This document shows positions 45,801 to 59,561 of a DNA stretch of 64,000 bases, one piece after another. The DNA comes from Terriglobia bacterium. Its GTDB lineage: Bacteria; Acidobacteriota; Terriglobia; Bryobacterales; Bryobacteraceae. The stretch spans positions 1 to 64,000 of the forward strand of contig JAENWC010000140.1 in assembly GCA_016650235.1 (NCBI GenBank), given 5' to 3'. The notes under the pieces were generated by a model, which was not told the DNA's origin, did no database searches, and was given only the letters and a program-made list of their open reading frames with translations. Each line of letters begins with the position of its first letter. The stretch's first letter is position 1. Position numbers and translations under genes: made by a program.

Positions 45801-46209
45801 GCCCAATCAGATTCTCCCCAACGATCAGGCGCAGATCAAGGACTGGGACATCGGAACCAACCGGTTCCCGCTCAGCGCGCAAAACCGCTATTACAGCTTC
45901 GATGGCTTCGCCTACCCGGCCGCGTTTACGACAGGAACGCTGGGCCGCAACACGTTCGAGTCTCCCGGCATGCGCTGGACGCAGCTCTCGATTTCGAAGG
46001 AGTTCAAGTTTACGGAACGGTTCATCTTCTCGATTCGTTGGGATGTGAACAATCCGACCAAGGAGCCGCAGTTCGCGGACCCCAACGGAGCCTTCAACCT
46101 GGCGAATCGCGCCAATTTCGGAACCTTCGGCGGCGTTGGGCGCGGGAGCTTCTCCGACATCGGAACCGCACGGATGCATCACATCATCGTCGGCCGTTTC
46201 CAGTGGTAG
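42886..46209 (+). CDS. Oar-like TonB-dependent receptor with carboxypeptidase-regulatory N-terminus
   Basis: 1107 residues. Signal peptide MLRYLLVAALTAVLTFAQ, then a CarboxypepD_reg domain (ATVVGTVTDSTGAVVANVKV, GLTSGNYELSVEASGFKKY). VTESIQVSGAAPLLETESAG leads into a plug with SMDGVNGKEP. The barrel starts near LLSVVFKSGANDFHGSVED and the protein ends VGRFQW with an aromatic terminus. It is a diverged paralogue of the receptor at 39012. The ligand is unknown; no substrate-processing enzyme is adjacent. A good GGGAGG precedes the ATG. Confidence 0.9.
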   Translation: MLRYLLVAALTAVLTFAQSTGTATVVGTVTDSTGAVVANVKVVARNTGTEFLYEGLTNNVGAYYIPGLTSGNYELSVEASGFKKYIQSGLVLRINEQPRIDVQLQVGNVTESIQVSGAAPLLETESAGNGQILEATLVQKIPVMQKFVHRVLLYMPGMTNINGQHAVGQRQRAIGYSMDGVNGKEPAVGQVGDYQRTMVTSLDSIQEFKMWTTGTPAEFGHSGGGLLSVVFKSGANDFHGSVEDRYTNGKLIHRSYLEQLPRTGNFIYQEWGANASGRIKRDKTFWFAGFQQHYEKLNETFIGTVPSPEMLAGNFSFNGAGFPIYNPLTTRQEAGVWVRDPFPGNQIPQSLFDTAARKLIDLKPWRAQTDPGIITPSGPANNLTISAFGGYIFSRYDGKVDHQFSNNHKIFGRYSLIRHRSEERPVRELTEVVYGNVYIKPIDHSNVVISDSYTISPTTINEIRLGYNLRKFSASPESYGQGWAAKLGIPNVSDLTFPEFRNSGGGRYSNLGPDGLSRQASEDFTFQENLTKVHDRHTFKVGYELIRTRYNSLPNAQPSGEYRMGGTEFPFRPNTGNAFASLLMGTVVQGIFSQNAATWLPRWWQHSLYFQDSWRPARNVTVELGLRWSYESPFSTKYGQQSQFDPTVRDPLSGRQGAIVHGKGNLAKRDLNNFQPRLGLAWTITPKTVFRGSFGMFAIDLMTNGTNQNFEEYLATANVQAPPGDPRHSFRLSQGPPSISYPGAADGSVPFQGTNYGGRAAGWFDPNMRLPYVYSFSGGIQHQLSRSWLVEALYQGSSGVGLLNNWDMNVVPLNISNDTNVLNQVFQAVQNYKPYTQFGAIQHYSNYGHNTHHSGMLRFERRYAQGLTLNSFYQFGRTISNADDDGGAGGITFYNRSLEKARANYDIQHRFVGVMTYELPFGKGRKWMNGGGVSNWVLGNWDFALTQTYQSGPPTTVSFAGSPNRYLPGAARPNQILPNDQAQIKDWDIGTNRFPLSAQNRYYSFDGFAYPAAFTTGTLGRNTFESPGMRWTQLSISKEFKFTERFIFSIRWDVNNPTKEPQFADPNGAFNLANRANFGTFGGVGRGSFSDIGTARMHHIIVGRFQW

Positions 46210-46354
46210 TGTGAGGCCATTGGGCTTTGGCCGGTCCCCGAAGCATTGAAGCATTGCGATTGCATGTTACTCGAATGCGGAAGCCTCTGTCCGCAGAGCG
46301 CGGATTTCTCAAGCCCGGGGGATGTTCCAATCCAATCAGCCGCATCGAAGCCTG

Positions 46355-46411
46355 ACCGGGGAACTCTCTAAGGAAAGACGCCGCGAAGCCAGGCGCGAAC
46401 GGTCCGCATGA
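46355..46411 (+). pseudogene. VapB-like antitoxin, C-terminal tail
   Basis: A frame ending at TGA 46409-46411 reads TGELSKERRREARRERSA, a basic tail like the C-terminus of AbrB/MazE-type VapB antitoxins. Its stop overlaps the toxin ATG (ATGA). Nothing recognisable lies upstream, so only the end survives. Short, hence tentative. Confidence 0.4.
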
Positions 46412-46803
46412 GCGGTGGGCCGTCCTGTGTGCTCGATGCTTCAGCGATGCTCGCCTTTCTCCAAAACGAGCCCGGGGCGGCTTTGGTGGAACAAGCGCTG
46501 CGGGCCGGGGCAGCGACGTGTGCGGTGAACTGGGCCGAAGGTGACCAATCAGATGATCGATGAAATCTTATTTCCTTGATGCTCGGCGATGAGAGAGTAT
46601 TCCTCCATCCGGAACCGGATAGTGATGGCATTGACTATGCGTTTCGGAACCTTACCGCAAAGGCGCAGCGCTCATCGAGGGACCGGCCGGATGCGTATCT
46701 GGCGGCGTTTGCCTGAACGGCCGGGTTGAGTCTGGTTACGTTTGACCGCGCGCTCTACAAGATTGCCGGGCCGGACGCCTACTTTCTCCCAGCGGGAGAC
46801 TGA
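46408..46803 (+). pseudogene. VapC-like PIN-domain toxin with two in-frame TGA codons
   Basis: From ATG 46408: CVLDASAMLAFLQNEPGAAL and ATCAVNWAEG match the PIN N-terminus with its first acidic residue. A TGA at 46561 interrupts. The same frame resumes and gives RPDAYLAAFA, a second TGA at 46714, and TAGLSLVTFDRALYK, the PIN C-terminal motif with catalytic Asp. The middle is shorter than in complete toxins. Two nonsense codons and the lost middle show a dead gene. The region 46210-46354 before it holds only a weak CTCTG/CAGAG hairpin. Confidence 0.75.
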
Positions 46804-46809
46804 GGGAGG

Positions 46810-48357
46810 TCAGGGCCTTCGCAGTTCGGCCAGCGCCCGTTCTCCGGCATCGAAGAACTCGCGCTGGTGTTCCGGCCTGGCAAATACCAACCCTAGCTGG
46901 CGATACCGGCTCAGTTCCGCTTCCCAGGCCGCGGCGATGGCGCGCCTGACATCCTTTTGAATGGCGCGCTGGCCCACATACACGGGACTGGTATGAGCCT
47001 GGATTTCCGGCTCACCTTCTTCGCGCCGGGCCTGCACGCGTGCCGCGTACCAGGCATTCTCTCCTTCCATGGTGGGCACGGCGGCTTCGAGCTTGGTTGT
47101 ACCCGATCCGTTCACACGCGCCACCATCATCCCGTTGCGAATGATCTCGAGTTCGAGCAGCGGACGCCAGAAGGCCGCCTTCGCCTTGACGCGTCCAGCC
47201 TCGATTTCAATCTCCACCACCGGGCCATTGGACACCATCACGCGGCCTTCGCGCACGCCGGCGGCCCAGGCTGCAAAGGGATCCTCGCCCGCCTTGGCCT
47301 TGACCATCGCCCGCTCTGGTCCAAACAGCGGCACCCAACGCGGATACGGCTTCAACCTTTGCACGTAGACCGGAAAGTCGCTGCCCGCCATCGGGGCCAG
47401 CTTGAACCCGGCGTTCAACAGCTCATACCACGGCTCGACGGTCAGCACTCCGAACTGAAACAGCTCGATGAATTGCAGTTTACCCAGCGCGAGGTCCATG
47501 TAGAGGGTGGTGTTGCGCGGGCGCTCGCGGAAGTGGGCGTAGCCGGTCAATGCGCCGGCGCTGCGGGCCAGGTCGAACAGCAGCGAGTGGAACGGATAGT
47601 CCTCGGGAGTGTTGGCCAGTTCGGCGCCCGTGCTCATGGGACGCACGAGCTTGTCCGCGCCGAGCATGAGGATGTGGCCGAAGCGCTGGTTGCGCGTCTC
47701 CTGCCCGCTGCGAATGGTGTAGCCGCGTTGCTGGAATTGGCCCGCGCGTCCGAAAGCGTATTGGGATGCGGCATCGGACTTGCGCTGTAGGGCGAGGAAG
47801 TGCGCGATGTTCAAATCCTCGGCCTCAAGCCACGCCGAGTACACAGAGTTCTCGCGCGGGGTTCGCGTGAGATGGATATGATCGTCGGCTGAAATCCAAT
47901 CGCCGGGGTTCGCGCCATCCCAGGATTGCAGAGTGAGACTCACCGGCAGGGTTTGATCCGCCTTGACCTCGAACTCTTGTTTGGCCGGAGTGTAGAAGAA
48001 CCCGCGGTAGGCCTCCATGCGATACTTGCCCGGCGGCAGATGGAACGTGGCTGCTCCTTTGAGGAGGAAGTAGTGATACTCGTCGTTGCAGATCACCTCA
48101 AGCACATCGGGACTCGAACCGTCCATCCACAGCCGGTCGCGATAGAACAGGTCGCTCTTGATGGGGAGCGTGGCCTGGACGGGTTGGAGGCGGAAAGGCT
48201 GATTGTCCTTGAACAGGTAAATGCGGGCCGGCATGCGCGGGCCATTGGGGAGTTGGGTGCTGACGTCGATTCGCGCCGATGAGGCGGGCGGGGCCTGGCT
48301 GCGCAGGGCCCCGTATGCCAGGAGCATTCCGAAGAGGGTGACTAATTTAATTCGCAT
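46810..48357 (-). CDS. Exported CehA/McbA-type metallohydrolase
   Basis: 515 residues with a signal peptide (MRIKLVTLFGMLLAYGALRSQ). A beta-rich N-terminal half is followed by the PHP-like segment GDWISADDHIHLTRTP with the DxHxH metal motif, GALTGYAHFRE, MAGSDFPVYVQ and RVMVSNGPVVEIEIEAG. This order parallels the larger, membrane-anchored protein at 18661-20718, so the two are paralogues. It lies downstream of rpoC on the same strand; a hairpin covers its ribosome binding site. Substrate unknown; family members hydrolyse amides and carbamates. Confidence 0.75.
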   Translation of the reverse strand: MRIKLVTLFGMLLAYGALRSQAPPASSARIDVSTQLPNGPRMPARIYLFKDNQPFRLQPVQATLPIKSDLFYRDRLWMDGSSPDVLEVICNDEYHYFLLKGAATFHLPPGKYRMEAYRGFFYTPAKQEFEVKADQTLPVSLTLQSWDGANPGDWISADDHIHLTRTPRENSVYSAWLEAEDLNIAHFLALQRKSDAASQYAFGRAGQFQQRGYTIRSGQETRNQRFGHILMLGADKLVRPMSTGAELANTPEDYPFHSLLFDLARSAGALTGYAHFRERPRNTTLYMDLALGKLQFIELFQFGVLTVEPWYELLNAGFKLAPMAGSDFPVYVQRLKPYPRWVPLFGPERAMVKAKAGEDPFAAWAAGVREGRVMVSNGPVVEIEIEAGRVKAKAAFWRPLLELEIIRNGMMVARVNGSGTTKLEAAVPTMEGENAWYAARVQARREEGEPEIQAHTSPVYVGQRAIQKDVRRAIAAAWEAELSRYRQLGLVFARPEHQREFFDAGERALAELRRP

Positions 48358-48358
48358 T

Positions 48359-48380
48359 GCACTCCATCATAGTGGAGTGC
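48359..48380 (-). promoter_or_regulatory. Hairpin over the ribosome binding site of the metallohydrolase gene
   Basis: GCACTCCA / TGGAGTGC forms a perfect 8-bp stem with a 6-base loop between the rpoC stop and the ATG at 48357. On the transcript the GGAG Shine-Dalgarno lies inside the 3' arm, one base from the start codon. It may end rpoC transcription or reduce translation. Confidence 0.6.
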
Positions 48381-48385
48381 AGGGG

Positions 48386-52618
<4,233 letters not shown>

Positions 52619-52649
52619 AATGCCTCCCTGGCTTTGACAAAGGGTTTGA

Positions 52650-55600
52650 CTAATCCGCGGCCAGCGCGGTATCCAACTGTTCGGTCGGGCTCTTCATGAG
52701 CTCGACGTCCAGACACAACGATTGGAGTTCGCGAATGAGAACGTTGAACGATTCGGGAACTCCGGGCTCCGCCGCTGCCTCGCCTTTGACAATGGCTTCG
52801 TAGATTTTGGCGCGCCCGTAGACGTCGTCCGATTTTGCGGTGAGCAGTTCCTGCAGCACATAGGCCGCGCCGTAGGCCTCCAGCGCCCAGACTTCCATTT
52901 CGCCGAAGCGCTGTCCGCCGAACTGGGCCTTGCCGCCGAGCGGCTGCTGGGTGATGAGTGAATAGGGGCCGATGGAGCGGGCGTGGATCTTGTCGTCCAC
53001 CAGGTGCGAGAGCTTGAGCATGTAGATGTAGCCGACGGTAACCGGCTGCTCAAACAACATGCCGCTCATGCCGTCATGCAACATGATTTTGCCCGATGTG
53101 GGCAGGCCGGCTTCGGTGAGCTGGCGCTTGATATCGGCCTCGGTGGCGCCGTCGAAAACCGGCGTGGCGAAGTTGAGGCCAAGAGCCTTGGCGGCCCAGC
53201 CAAGGTGGGTTTCGAGAATCTGGCCGACGTTCATACGGGAAGGCACGCCGAGCGGATTGAGGACGATCTCGACGGGGGTGCCATCGGGCAGATACGGCAT
53301 GTCCTCATCCGGAACGATGCGCGCAATGACACCCTTGTTGCCATGGCGGCCGGCCATCTTGTCGCCGACCGAAAGCTTGCGCTTCATGGCAATGTAGACC
53401 TTGACCATCTTGATGACGCCGGGGGGCAGTTCGTCGCCCTTCTTGAGCTTGGCGATTTTTTCCTCGGTGATTTTTTCGAGGACGGCGATTTGCCGGGAGG
53501 TCATTTCCTCGATCTCGTCCACTTGCTCGTGGAGGCGCGGGTCCTTGCCCTTCAGGCGCATACGCTTGAGGTCCCGGGCGCGGAGTTTCTCCACCACATC
53601 GCGCGTGATGTCTGCGCCTTTACTAAGCAGTTTCTTGTTGGTTTTTTCGTCGTGCAGGTCCGCCTGCAGAACCTCGCCTTCCATCAGAACCATGAGACGT
53701 TTGGACCGCTCATCGCTGAGGATGCGTTTTTCGTCGTCCATGTTGCGGTGCAGCCGTACGATCTGTTGCTCCAGAATAGCGCGGGACCGTTCGTCTAATT
53801 CGGCGCCCTTGCGTGAAAAGACTTTGCAATCCACGACAATGCCTTCGATGCCGGGAGGGCAGTAGAGGGAGGCGTCTTTTACGTCACCCGCCTTCTCCCC
53901 GAAAATGGCCCGGAGGAGTTTTTCCTCCGGCGTAAGCTGCGTTTCGCCTTTGGGCGTGACCTTGCCCACCAGGATGTCGCCTGGCTTTACCGAAGCGCCC
54001 ACGCGGATGATGCCGCTTTCGTCCAGATTGCGCAGGAAGGTTTCGGCGATGTTGGGGATATCGCGAGTGATCTCTTCCGGACCGAGCTTGGTATCGCGTC
54101 CTTCGATTTCGAACTCTTCGATATGGATGGAGGTGTAGTAGTCATCCTTGACCAGCTTTTCGCTGACGACGATGGCGTCCTCGAAGTTGTAGCCGCGCCA
54201 GGGCATGAAGGCGACCAGAACGTTGCGGCCGAGGGCAAGTTCGCCGTTATCGGTGCACGGTCCGTCCGCCAGAACGTGACCCTTGTGCACGCGCTCGCCC
54301 TTTTGGACGATGGGCTTTTGCGTGATACAGGTATTCTGGTTGGACCGCTTGAACTTGGTCATCGTATAAATGTCCGCGCCCACCTCGCGCGACATTTGAC
54401 CCTCGTGGGCATTGCCTTCCACGCGCACGATGATGCGTTCGGAATCCACCGAGTCCACCACTCCGCCGCGTTTGCAGATGACCACGGCGCCGGAATCGCG
54501 CGCCGTAACCCGTTCCATGCCGGTCCCGACAAAGGGAGCCTCGGCGCGCAGCAGAGGCACGGCCTGCCGTTGCATGTTGGAACCCATCAGGGCGCGGTTG
54601 GCGTCGTCGTTTTCCAGGAACGGAATGAGGGAGGCCGCCACCGAAACCAGTTGTTTGGGACTGACGTCCATGAACTCGATCTCTTCGCGCTCCTTGAGCA
54701 CGAAGTTGCCGGCCTGCCTGGCATTGATCAGATCTTTTACGATGTGGCCCGACTTGTCCAGTTCCACATTGGCCTGGGCGATGATGTAACGGTCCTCTTC
54801 CCACGCCGACAGGTACTCGCAATGAGGCTCGAATTCAGCGGCCTGTTTCTTGGCGCTGAGATCGCGATTGGCTTTTTCGGCGGCGGTTAAGGTAATTACG
54901 TCACCCACTTTATAGCTGGTGTCGCCGGGGTTGAGAATCTTGACTTCCTCAATCACGCCGGCCTTGACGATGCGCCGGTAGGGGCTCTCGATGAACCCAT
55001 AGTCGTTAATGCGGGCAAAGCAGCTCAACGAGGAGATGAGGCCGATGTTGGGGCCCTCCGGCGTCTCAATAGGGCAGATGCGTCCGTAATGAGTGGGGTG
55101 AACGTCGCGGACTTCGAATCCGGCGCGCTCGCGCGACAGCCCGCCTGGTCCCAGCGCGGACAGACGCCGCTTGTGCGTAATCTCGGACAGCGGATTGGTC
55201 TGATCCATGAACTGCGAAAGCTGGCTGGAGCCGAAAAATTCGCGGATCGCGGCCATCACGGGTTTGGCGTTGACCAGGTCATGCGGCATCGCCGTGGACA
55301 TTTCCTGGTACACCGACATCTTCTCCTTGATGGCGCGCTCCATGCGCACCAGGCCGATGCGGAACTGATTTTCCAGCAGCTCGCCCACGGCGCGAACGCG
55401 GCGGTTGCCCAGGTGATCGATGTCATCCACGCGATAGGCGGAGTCGGGCTGGCCGGCGTAGCGGCGGAGCTTGAGCAGGTAGGTGATGGTTTGAATGAAA
55501 TCGCTTTGATCGAGGGTGCGGCGGTCCAGTGGATTGACCGAGCCTTTTTTCCCGGTCTGCCTTTCCACCCAGCCGGACGGGGCATAGTCGGCCGCATCGT

Positions 55601-57017
55601 GCAATTTGATATTGAACTTCATGCGGCCCACGCGCGAAAAGTCGTACTTGCGCGGATCAAAGAACATGCCGTTGAACAACTGCGTGGCTGTGTCGACGGT
55701 GGGCGGATCGCCCGGACGGAGCTTGCGGTAGATCTCGAGCAGCGCGTCGTTCTGGGTTTTGACGGTGTCCTTGCGGAGCGTGCTGGAGATGACGTTGCCG
55801 ACGTCATCGCGATCCGGGAAGAAGATGTCAAAGGAGGCGATACCGGCTTCCACAATTTTTCCGATCGTATCCTGCTTGAGTTCCTGATTGGCCTCGACGA
55901 GGATTTCGCCGGTGGACATATCGACGACGTCGGTGGCGATGAATGCGCCTTCCAGATCGTTGGAGGCCACCTCCACGTGATCCACCTTGGCCTTCAGCAG
56001 ATCTTTATAGACGTTGTTGGTGATCTTCTTGCCCTGGGTAACGATGGTTTCGCCGCCCTTGCTGATGGCATGGGAGAGCTTGAGGCCGATGAGACTGTCG
56101 CTCAACTTCCAATGCAGCTTTGCGCCCTTCACGCCGATCTGGCTCACCTTATAAAAAGCGTGAATGATATCGGAATCGGTCTTGAGGCCGAGGGCGCGCA
56201 GGAACACAGTCCCGTAGAATTTGCGTTTCCTGTCAATCCGGACGTGGAGCAGGTTCTTGGTGTCGTATTCAAACTCGACCCAACTGCCGCGGTAGGGAAT
56301 GATTTTGCCAAGGAAGTAGCCCTGGGCCGCGACGCGTTCAAAGAAAGCGCCGGGACTGCGGTGCAACTGGCTGACGATGACGCGTTCGGTGCCATTGATG
56401 ATGAAGGTGCCGTTCTCGGTCATCAACGGAACCTCGCCGAAAAAGACCTCCTGCTCCTTGATATCGCGAATCGACTTGTTGCCCGTTTCTGCGTCTTTGT
56501 CGTAAACAGTCAGCCTGATGGTGACCTTCAGCGGAGCCGCGTAGGTCATGCCGCGCTCTTCGCACTCCGACACGTCGTACTTCAACTGCAGGCCCACGGG
56601 GTCGCCGCAGCGGTTGCAAAAGGTGACTATGTTGCGGTTAAAAGTGCCGCACTTGGAGCAGAGCACTTCGCCGGCGTAAAAGGCATCGGTTTGAATGGAT
56701 GCACCGCACGCCTTGCAGGTGGAACGGAGATGATGGAGCCCCTTGAGCGATCCGCACTTGCAATCCCAGTTGCCGATGGAGTAGTCGACAAAGTCGAGTT
56801 GGGAGAGGCCGCGGAAATCGTTGATGGGGAAAACCGAATTGAATACGCTTTGCAGACCGAGGTCTTCCCGCTCATTGGGAAGAAGGTCCATTTGGAGAAA
56901 TCGCTGATAGGACTTCTTCTGAACCTCGATCAGGTTCGGAATTGGGATCGAGGTCTTAATTTTCGAAAAATCAATTCGTTGGCGGATGGGACCGATCGAT
57001 GGGTTCTGCATTTCCAC
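52650..57017 (-). CDS. rpoB: RNA polymerase beta subunit with N-terminal Cys-rich insert
   Basis: 1455 residues, about 110 longer than the E. coli protein. The rifampicin region ([21 protein letters not shown]), [13 protein letters not shown] and the C-terminal [11 protein letters not shown] and [18 protein letters not shown] are canonical. Residues 86-137 contain eight cysteines as CxC and three CxxC pairs (CKC, CKAC, CSKC, CNRC) where ordinary RpoB passes directly from the FVDY strand to [20 protein letters not shown]. The insert resembles one or two zinc ribbons. Transcribed after rplL with a 437-base leader/gap holding a large hairpin. The essential role is certain; the insert's role is unknown. 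Confidence 0.98.
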   Translation of the reverse strand: MEMQNPSIGPIRQRIDFSKIKTSIPIPNLIEVQKKSYQRFLQMDLLPNEREDLGLQSVFNSVFPINDFRGLSQLDFVDYSIGNWDCKCGSLKGLHHLRSTCKACGASIQTDAFYAGEVLCSKCGTFNRNIVTFCNRCGDPVGLQLKYDVSECEERGMTYAAPLKVTIRLTVYDKDAETGNKSIRDIKEQEVFFGEVPLMTENGTFIINGTERVIVSQLHRSPGAFFERVAAQGYFLGKIIPYRGSWVEFEYDTKNLLHVRIDRKRKFYGTVFLRALGLKTDSDIIHAFYKVSQIGVKGAKLHWKLSDSLIGLKLSHAISKGGETIVTQGKKITNNVYKDLLKAKVDHVEVASNDLEGAFIATDVVDMSTGEILVEANQELKQDTIGKIVEAGIASFDIFFPDRDDVGNVISSTLRKDTVKTQNDALLEIYRKLRPGDPPTVDTATQLFNGMFFDPRKYDFSRVGRMKFNIKLHDAADYAPSGWVERQTGKKGSVNPLDRRTLDQSDFIQTITYLLKLRRYAGQPDSAYRVDDIDHLGNRRVRAVGELLENQFRIGLVRMERAIKEKMSVYQEMSTAMPHDLVNAKPVMAAIREFFGSSQLSQFMDQTNPLSEITHKRRLSALGPGGLSRERAGFEVRDVHPTHYGRICPIETPEGPNIGLISSLSCFARINDYGFIESPYRRIVKAGVIEEVKILNPGDTSYKVGDVITLTAAEKANRDLSAKKQAAEFEPHCEYLSAWEEDRYIIAQANVELDKSGHIVKDLINARQAGNFVLKEREEIEFMDVSPKQLVSVAASLIPFLENDDANRALMGSNMQRQAVPLLRAEAPFVGTGMERVTARDSGAVVICKRGGVVDSVDSERIIVRVEGNAHEGQMSREVGADIYTMTKFKRSNQNTCITQKPIVQKGERVHKGHVLADGPCTDNGELALGRNVLVAFMPWRGYNFEDAIVVSEKLVKDDYYTSIHIEEFEIEGRDTKLGPEEITRDIPNIAETFLRNLDESGIIRVGASVKPGDILVGKVTPKGETQLTPEEKLLRAIFGEKAGDVKDASLYCPPGIEGIVVDCKVFSRKGAELDERSRAILEQQIVRLHRNMDDEKRILSDERSKRLMVLMEGEVLQADLHDEKTNKKLLSKGADITRDVVEKLRARDLKRMRLKGKDPRLHEQVDEIEEMTSRQIAVLEKITEEKIAKLKKGDELPPGVIKMVKVYIAMKRKLSVGDKMAGRHGNKGVIARIVPDEDMPYLPDGTPVEIVLNPLGVPSRMNVGQILETHLGWAAKALGLNFATPVFDGATEADIKRQLTEAGLPTSGKIMLHDGMSGMLFEQPVTVGYIYMLKLSHLVDDKIHARSIGPYSLITQQPLGGKAQFGGQRFGEMEVWALEAYGAAYVLQELLTAKSDDVYGRAKIYEAIVKGEAAAEPGVPESFNVLIRELQSLCLDVELMKSPTEQLDTALAAD

Positions 57018-57392
57018 TCCTAAAAATGGCCGAGCGGCTCGTCTAAGAGCCGGAACAATTGAAGGGCGCCCAGCAGGGCTCGCCCTAAACCAGCAAGCCC
57101 AACTTCAACAGGGCGTATCCGAACAAGAGCCTAAACCATTGCTCATGCAACGGTGGCCCAGGCAACGGCACGGCCGGGCAGGGGAGACACACGTATAGCG
57201 AGACAGAGACCGTGTAAGACCGGCCCTTGGCGGGGCGCCAGACACAATAGTCCTATTACAGCTACAGGCACACTGCGGCCTGCTGCAACAAGACGAGGAA
57301 GAAAAGAGGTTCACGTGCGCAAGTTTCCGAGTACGTCTCCGGCCGAAAGCAATATAAGTGTAACAAACGCCAAGGGCGGCGTCAAATAGCCA

Positions 57393-57420
57393 CCCCCAGC
57401 CGCGGGTAAGCGGCCGGGGG
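57393..57420 (-). promoter_or_regulatory. GC-rich hairpin between rplL and rpoB
   Basis: CCCCC-A-GCCGC pairs with GCGGC-C-GGGGG around a 6-base loop, 34 bases after the rplL stop. There is no U-tract, so a partial terminator (attenuator) adjusting L12 to RNA polymerase is plausible. The remaining 57018-57392 gap shows no gene and no convincing promoter. Confidence 0.5.
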
Positions 57421-57454
57421 AGCTGGAAGGTTCGCACTGCGCCCGGTGGCCGTG

Positions 57455-57829
57455 CTACTTAATCTCGACAGTGGCGCCGGCTTCAGTGAACTTCTTCTTG
57501 ATGGACTCGGCTTCGTCCTTATTGACGCCTTCCTTGATCGGCTTCGGCGCGCCGTCCACCAAATCCTTGGCTTCTTTGAGGCCGAGGCTGGTGACTTCGC
57601 GAACCGTTTTGATGACGTTGATCTTGTTGCTGCCAACAACGGTGAGAATGACATTGAACTCGGTCTTCTCCTCAGCCGCCGGAGCAGCAGCGCCTGCCGG
57701 AGCAGCCACGGCAACCGAAGCGGCAGCCGCGGAAACGCCAAGCTTCTCCTCCAGCAACTTCACAAGCTGGGAAGCCTCAAGCAGGGTCAAGCCCTGAATC
57801 TGATCTGCAATTACGTTGATATCCGCCAT
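57455..57829 (-). CDS. rplL: Ribosomal protein L7/L12
   Basis: 124 residues, standard length. The N-terminal dimerisation helix ([20 protein letters not shown]) is followed by an Ala-rich hinge (about 32-52) and the C-terminal factor-binding domain [30 protein letters not shown] and [12 protein letters not shown]. It forms the stalk with L10 and recruits translation factors. The gene lies 75 bases after rplJ. Confidence 0.97.
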   Translation of the reverse strand: MADINVIADQIQGLTLLEASQLVKLLEEKLGVSAAAASVAVAAPAGAAAPAAEEKTEFNVILTVVGSNKINVIKTVREVTSLGLKEAKDLVDGAPKPIKEGVNKDEAESIKKKFTEAGATVEIK

Positions 57830-57904
57830 AACCTTCTATTCACTCCTAAAATTCATTAGCTCGATCTTTGCCCGGCGCGAGCCGGACCCGCTCGCCGCTA
57901 CCGG

Positions 57905-58432
57905 CTACGCGGAAAACTTGTTCTCTTTCACGCCCTGGTCCACGACGACGGCCAGATTGCGGCCGACGCCATTGATGGCCATTACCAACCGCTGCGCCGG
58001 GGCATTGATTACGTACAGCAACTGCGCCAGGACGCCTTCGCGCGATGGCATTTTGGCGAGCGCCTCGATGGAGGCGACATCGAAAACCGTTCCCTCCACC
58101 AACCCGGCCTTGAACTTAAAAGCGGGATTGGTTTTAGCGAAGGCAGTGAGTGCTTTGGCTAAGGCGACCGGATCGGTATCGGTGTAGGCCACCGAGTTCA
58201 TGCCAACCAGCTTGCTGGTGAGCGGCTCGGCTGGCGTGCCGGCGCCGGCTTTTTCAGCGAGCGTATTCTTGATGACACGATAGCCGCCGCCGGCGGCGCG
58301 AATCGCCTTGCGCAGTTCAAAGTCCTGCTGCACGGTGAGCCTCTCATAGCTGGCCAGAATCATGTGAGGCATCGAGGCAAGGATCTTCTCGAGAATCCCG
58401 ATGTCTTTTTTCTTTTCCGATTTCTTTTTCAT
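57905..58432 (-). CDS. rplJ: Ribosomal protein L10
   Basis: 175 residues. A Lys-rich start (MKKKSEKKKDIGILEKI) precedes the L10 core: ASYERLTVQQDFELRKAIRA, YRVIKNTLAEKAG, AYTDTDPVALAKALTAFAK and FKAGLVEGTVFD. The C-terminal helix that binds L12 dimers follows. It anchors the stalk to 23S rRNA and, in other bacteria, represses its own mRNA. Operon order rplA-rplJ-rplL-rpoB-rpoC is conserved. Confidence 0.96.
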   Translation of the reverse strand: MKKKSEKKKDIGILEKILASMPHMILASYERLTVQQDFELRKAIRAAGGGYRVIKNTLAEKAGAGTPAEPLTSKLVGMNSVAYTDTDPVALAKALTAFAKTNPAFKFKAGLVEGTVFDVASIEALAKMPSREGVLAQLLYVINAPAQRLVMAINGVGRNLAVVVDQGVKENKFSA

Positions 58433-58470
58433 GATGACTCCACTCTATTGCGGGTCCCTCGCAGGGCGGA

Positions 58471-59178
58471 CTAGACCACCCTCTGGTTGTAGGAGGTCAC
58501 ATCGAGGCCAATGCCCGGGCCCATGGTGGAGCAGACCGTGGCGCTCCTTACATATTTGCCTTTGGCGGCCGGGGGCTTGGCTTTGACGACGGCCTGTATC
58601 AGCGCGCTTGCGTTCTCCAGCAGCTTGTCCGGGGCAAAGCTCACCTTTCCCACCGGAGCGTGAATGACGCCGGTCTTGTCGACACGGAACTCCACCTTGC
58701 CAGCCTTGATTTCCTGAATCGCCTTGACCACATCCGCGGTCACAGTTCCGGTTTTCGGATTGGGCATGAGTCCACGCGGCCCGAGCACCTTTCCGAGTTT
58801 GCCCACCGAACGCATCATGTCCGGGGTGGAGATCACAGCATCGAAGTCGGTCCAGTTTTCAGTCTGGATCTTCTGCACCATGTCCTCGCCACCGACGAAG
58901 TCGGCACCGGCATCCTTGGCTTCCTGATACTTGTCAGCGCCGGCGATGACCAGCACACGAATCTTTTTACCGAGCCCATTGGGCAGCACGACGGTGCCGC
59001 GCACCATCTGGTCGGCATGTTTCGGGTCAACGCCAAGGCGCATGTGCACCTCAACGGTCTCGTCAAACTTGGCAAACTTGATTTTCTGGGCAAGCGGTAC
59101 AGCTTCTTCCAGCGGGTAGGGCCGTGCTTCGATCAGACGCGCGGCGGCGGAATAATTCTTTCCAGGTTTACGTGCCAT
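58471..59178 (-). CDS. rplA: Ribosomal protein L1
   Basis: 235 residues from [16 protein letters not shown]; a longer frame to 59334 exists, but this ATG begins the family N-terminus. Motifs: [44 protein letters not shown] and [19 protein letters not shown]. It binds 23S rRNA at the E site and represses its own operon elsewhere. In most bacteria rplK (L11) lies directly upstream; here the upstream kilobase contains pseudogenes instead. A separate promoter is proposed at 59290-59317. Confidence 0.96.
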   Translation of the reverse strand: MARKPGKNYSAAARLIEARPYPLEEAVPLAQKIKFAKFDETVEVHMRLGVDPKHADQMVRGTVVLPNGLGKKIRVLVIAGADKYQEAKDAGADFVGGEDMVQKIQTENWTDFDAVISTPDMMRSVGKLGKVLGPRGLMPNPKTGTVTADVVKAIQEIKAGKVEFRVDKTGVIHAPVGKVSFAPDKLLENASALIQAVVKAKPPAAKGKYVRSATVCSTMGPGIGLDVTSYNQRVV

Positions 59179-59287
59179 ATAGTGACTGGTCCAAACGGCG
59201 GACACTCGCGGGCGTTTCCACCCGGCGTCCACCTCCCAAGGTGATTCCTTACAAAACTTGCAGAGTCCGGCCCAGAGGACGGAAGTT

Positions 59288-59491
59288 TTATTGTAGCAGA
59301 TCTTGAGCGGGGCGCAATGCTCCGGACCGCCCAATGGTTACGAAACGATCCTCTTCCGTTGAATGTTACGGATCGCTGATGGTCACAGAGAGGGTTTCTC
59401 GAAATACCGAGGCGGCCTCTTCGAAGGTGATGCCGTGCTTCCGCAGGTTCGAGCGGGCCTTCTCCGGATGCCAGCGAAGAACGGTTTCCAT
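59288..59491 (-). pseudogene. BrnT toxin remnant with an in-frame TAA
   Basis: From ATG 59491: LRWHPEKARSNLRKHGITFE, then EAASVFRETLSVTISDP, the standard BrnT N-terminal half with the WDPxKAxxNxxKHG motif (the Asp is replaced by His here). A TAA at 59368-59366 interrupts exactly where the family continues. The same frame then reads [15 protein letters not shown], the next conserved BrnT segment, before unrelated residues. The C-terminal strand is missing and no BrnA follows. A nonsense-mutated, truncated toxin. Confidence 0.75.
59290..59317 (-). promoter_or_regulatory. Candidate sigma70 promoter for rplA-rplJ-rplL
   Basis: On the minus strand TTGCGC (59317-59312) and TACAAT (59295-59290) are separated by 16 bases. 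Transcription would start near 59283, giving a leader of about 105 bases before rplA. It lies inside the end of a BrnT remnant. Confidence 0.55.
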
Positions 59492-59519
59492 GTCTCTTGC
59501 ACTGCCCCTTCCATCTGCG

Positions 59520-59561
59520 GGCTAACGGCTTGGGCATCAACCGCCGCCGCGCTTTTTAGGC
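59520..59561 (-). other. Possible decayed attC site
   Basis: In the minus orientation GCCTAA (59561-59556) and CGTTAGCC (end near 59520) bracket 42 bases after the DUF4258 remnant. The right box differs by one base from the GTTRRRY consensus, and the left one lacks the final C. Weak alone; considered because a better site occurs at 59826-59891. Confidence 0.25.

Noticed and set aside
57018-57454. tRNA or small RNA gene in the rplL-rpoB gap
   Set aside because: No T-loop GTTCGA-type motif or cloverleaf pairing found; only the GC-rich hairpin is supported.
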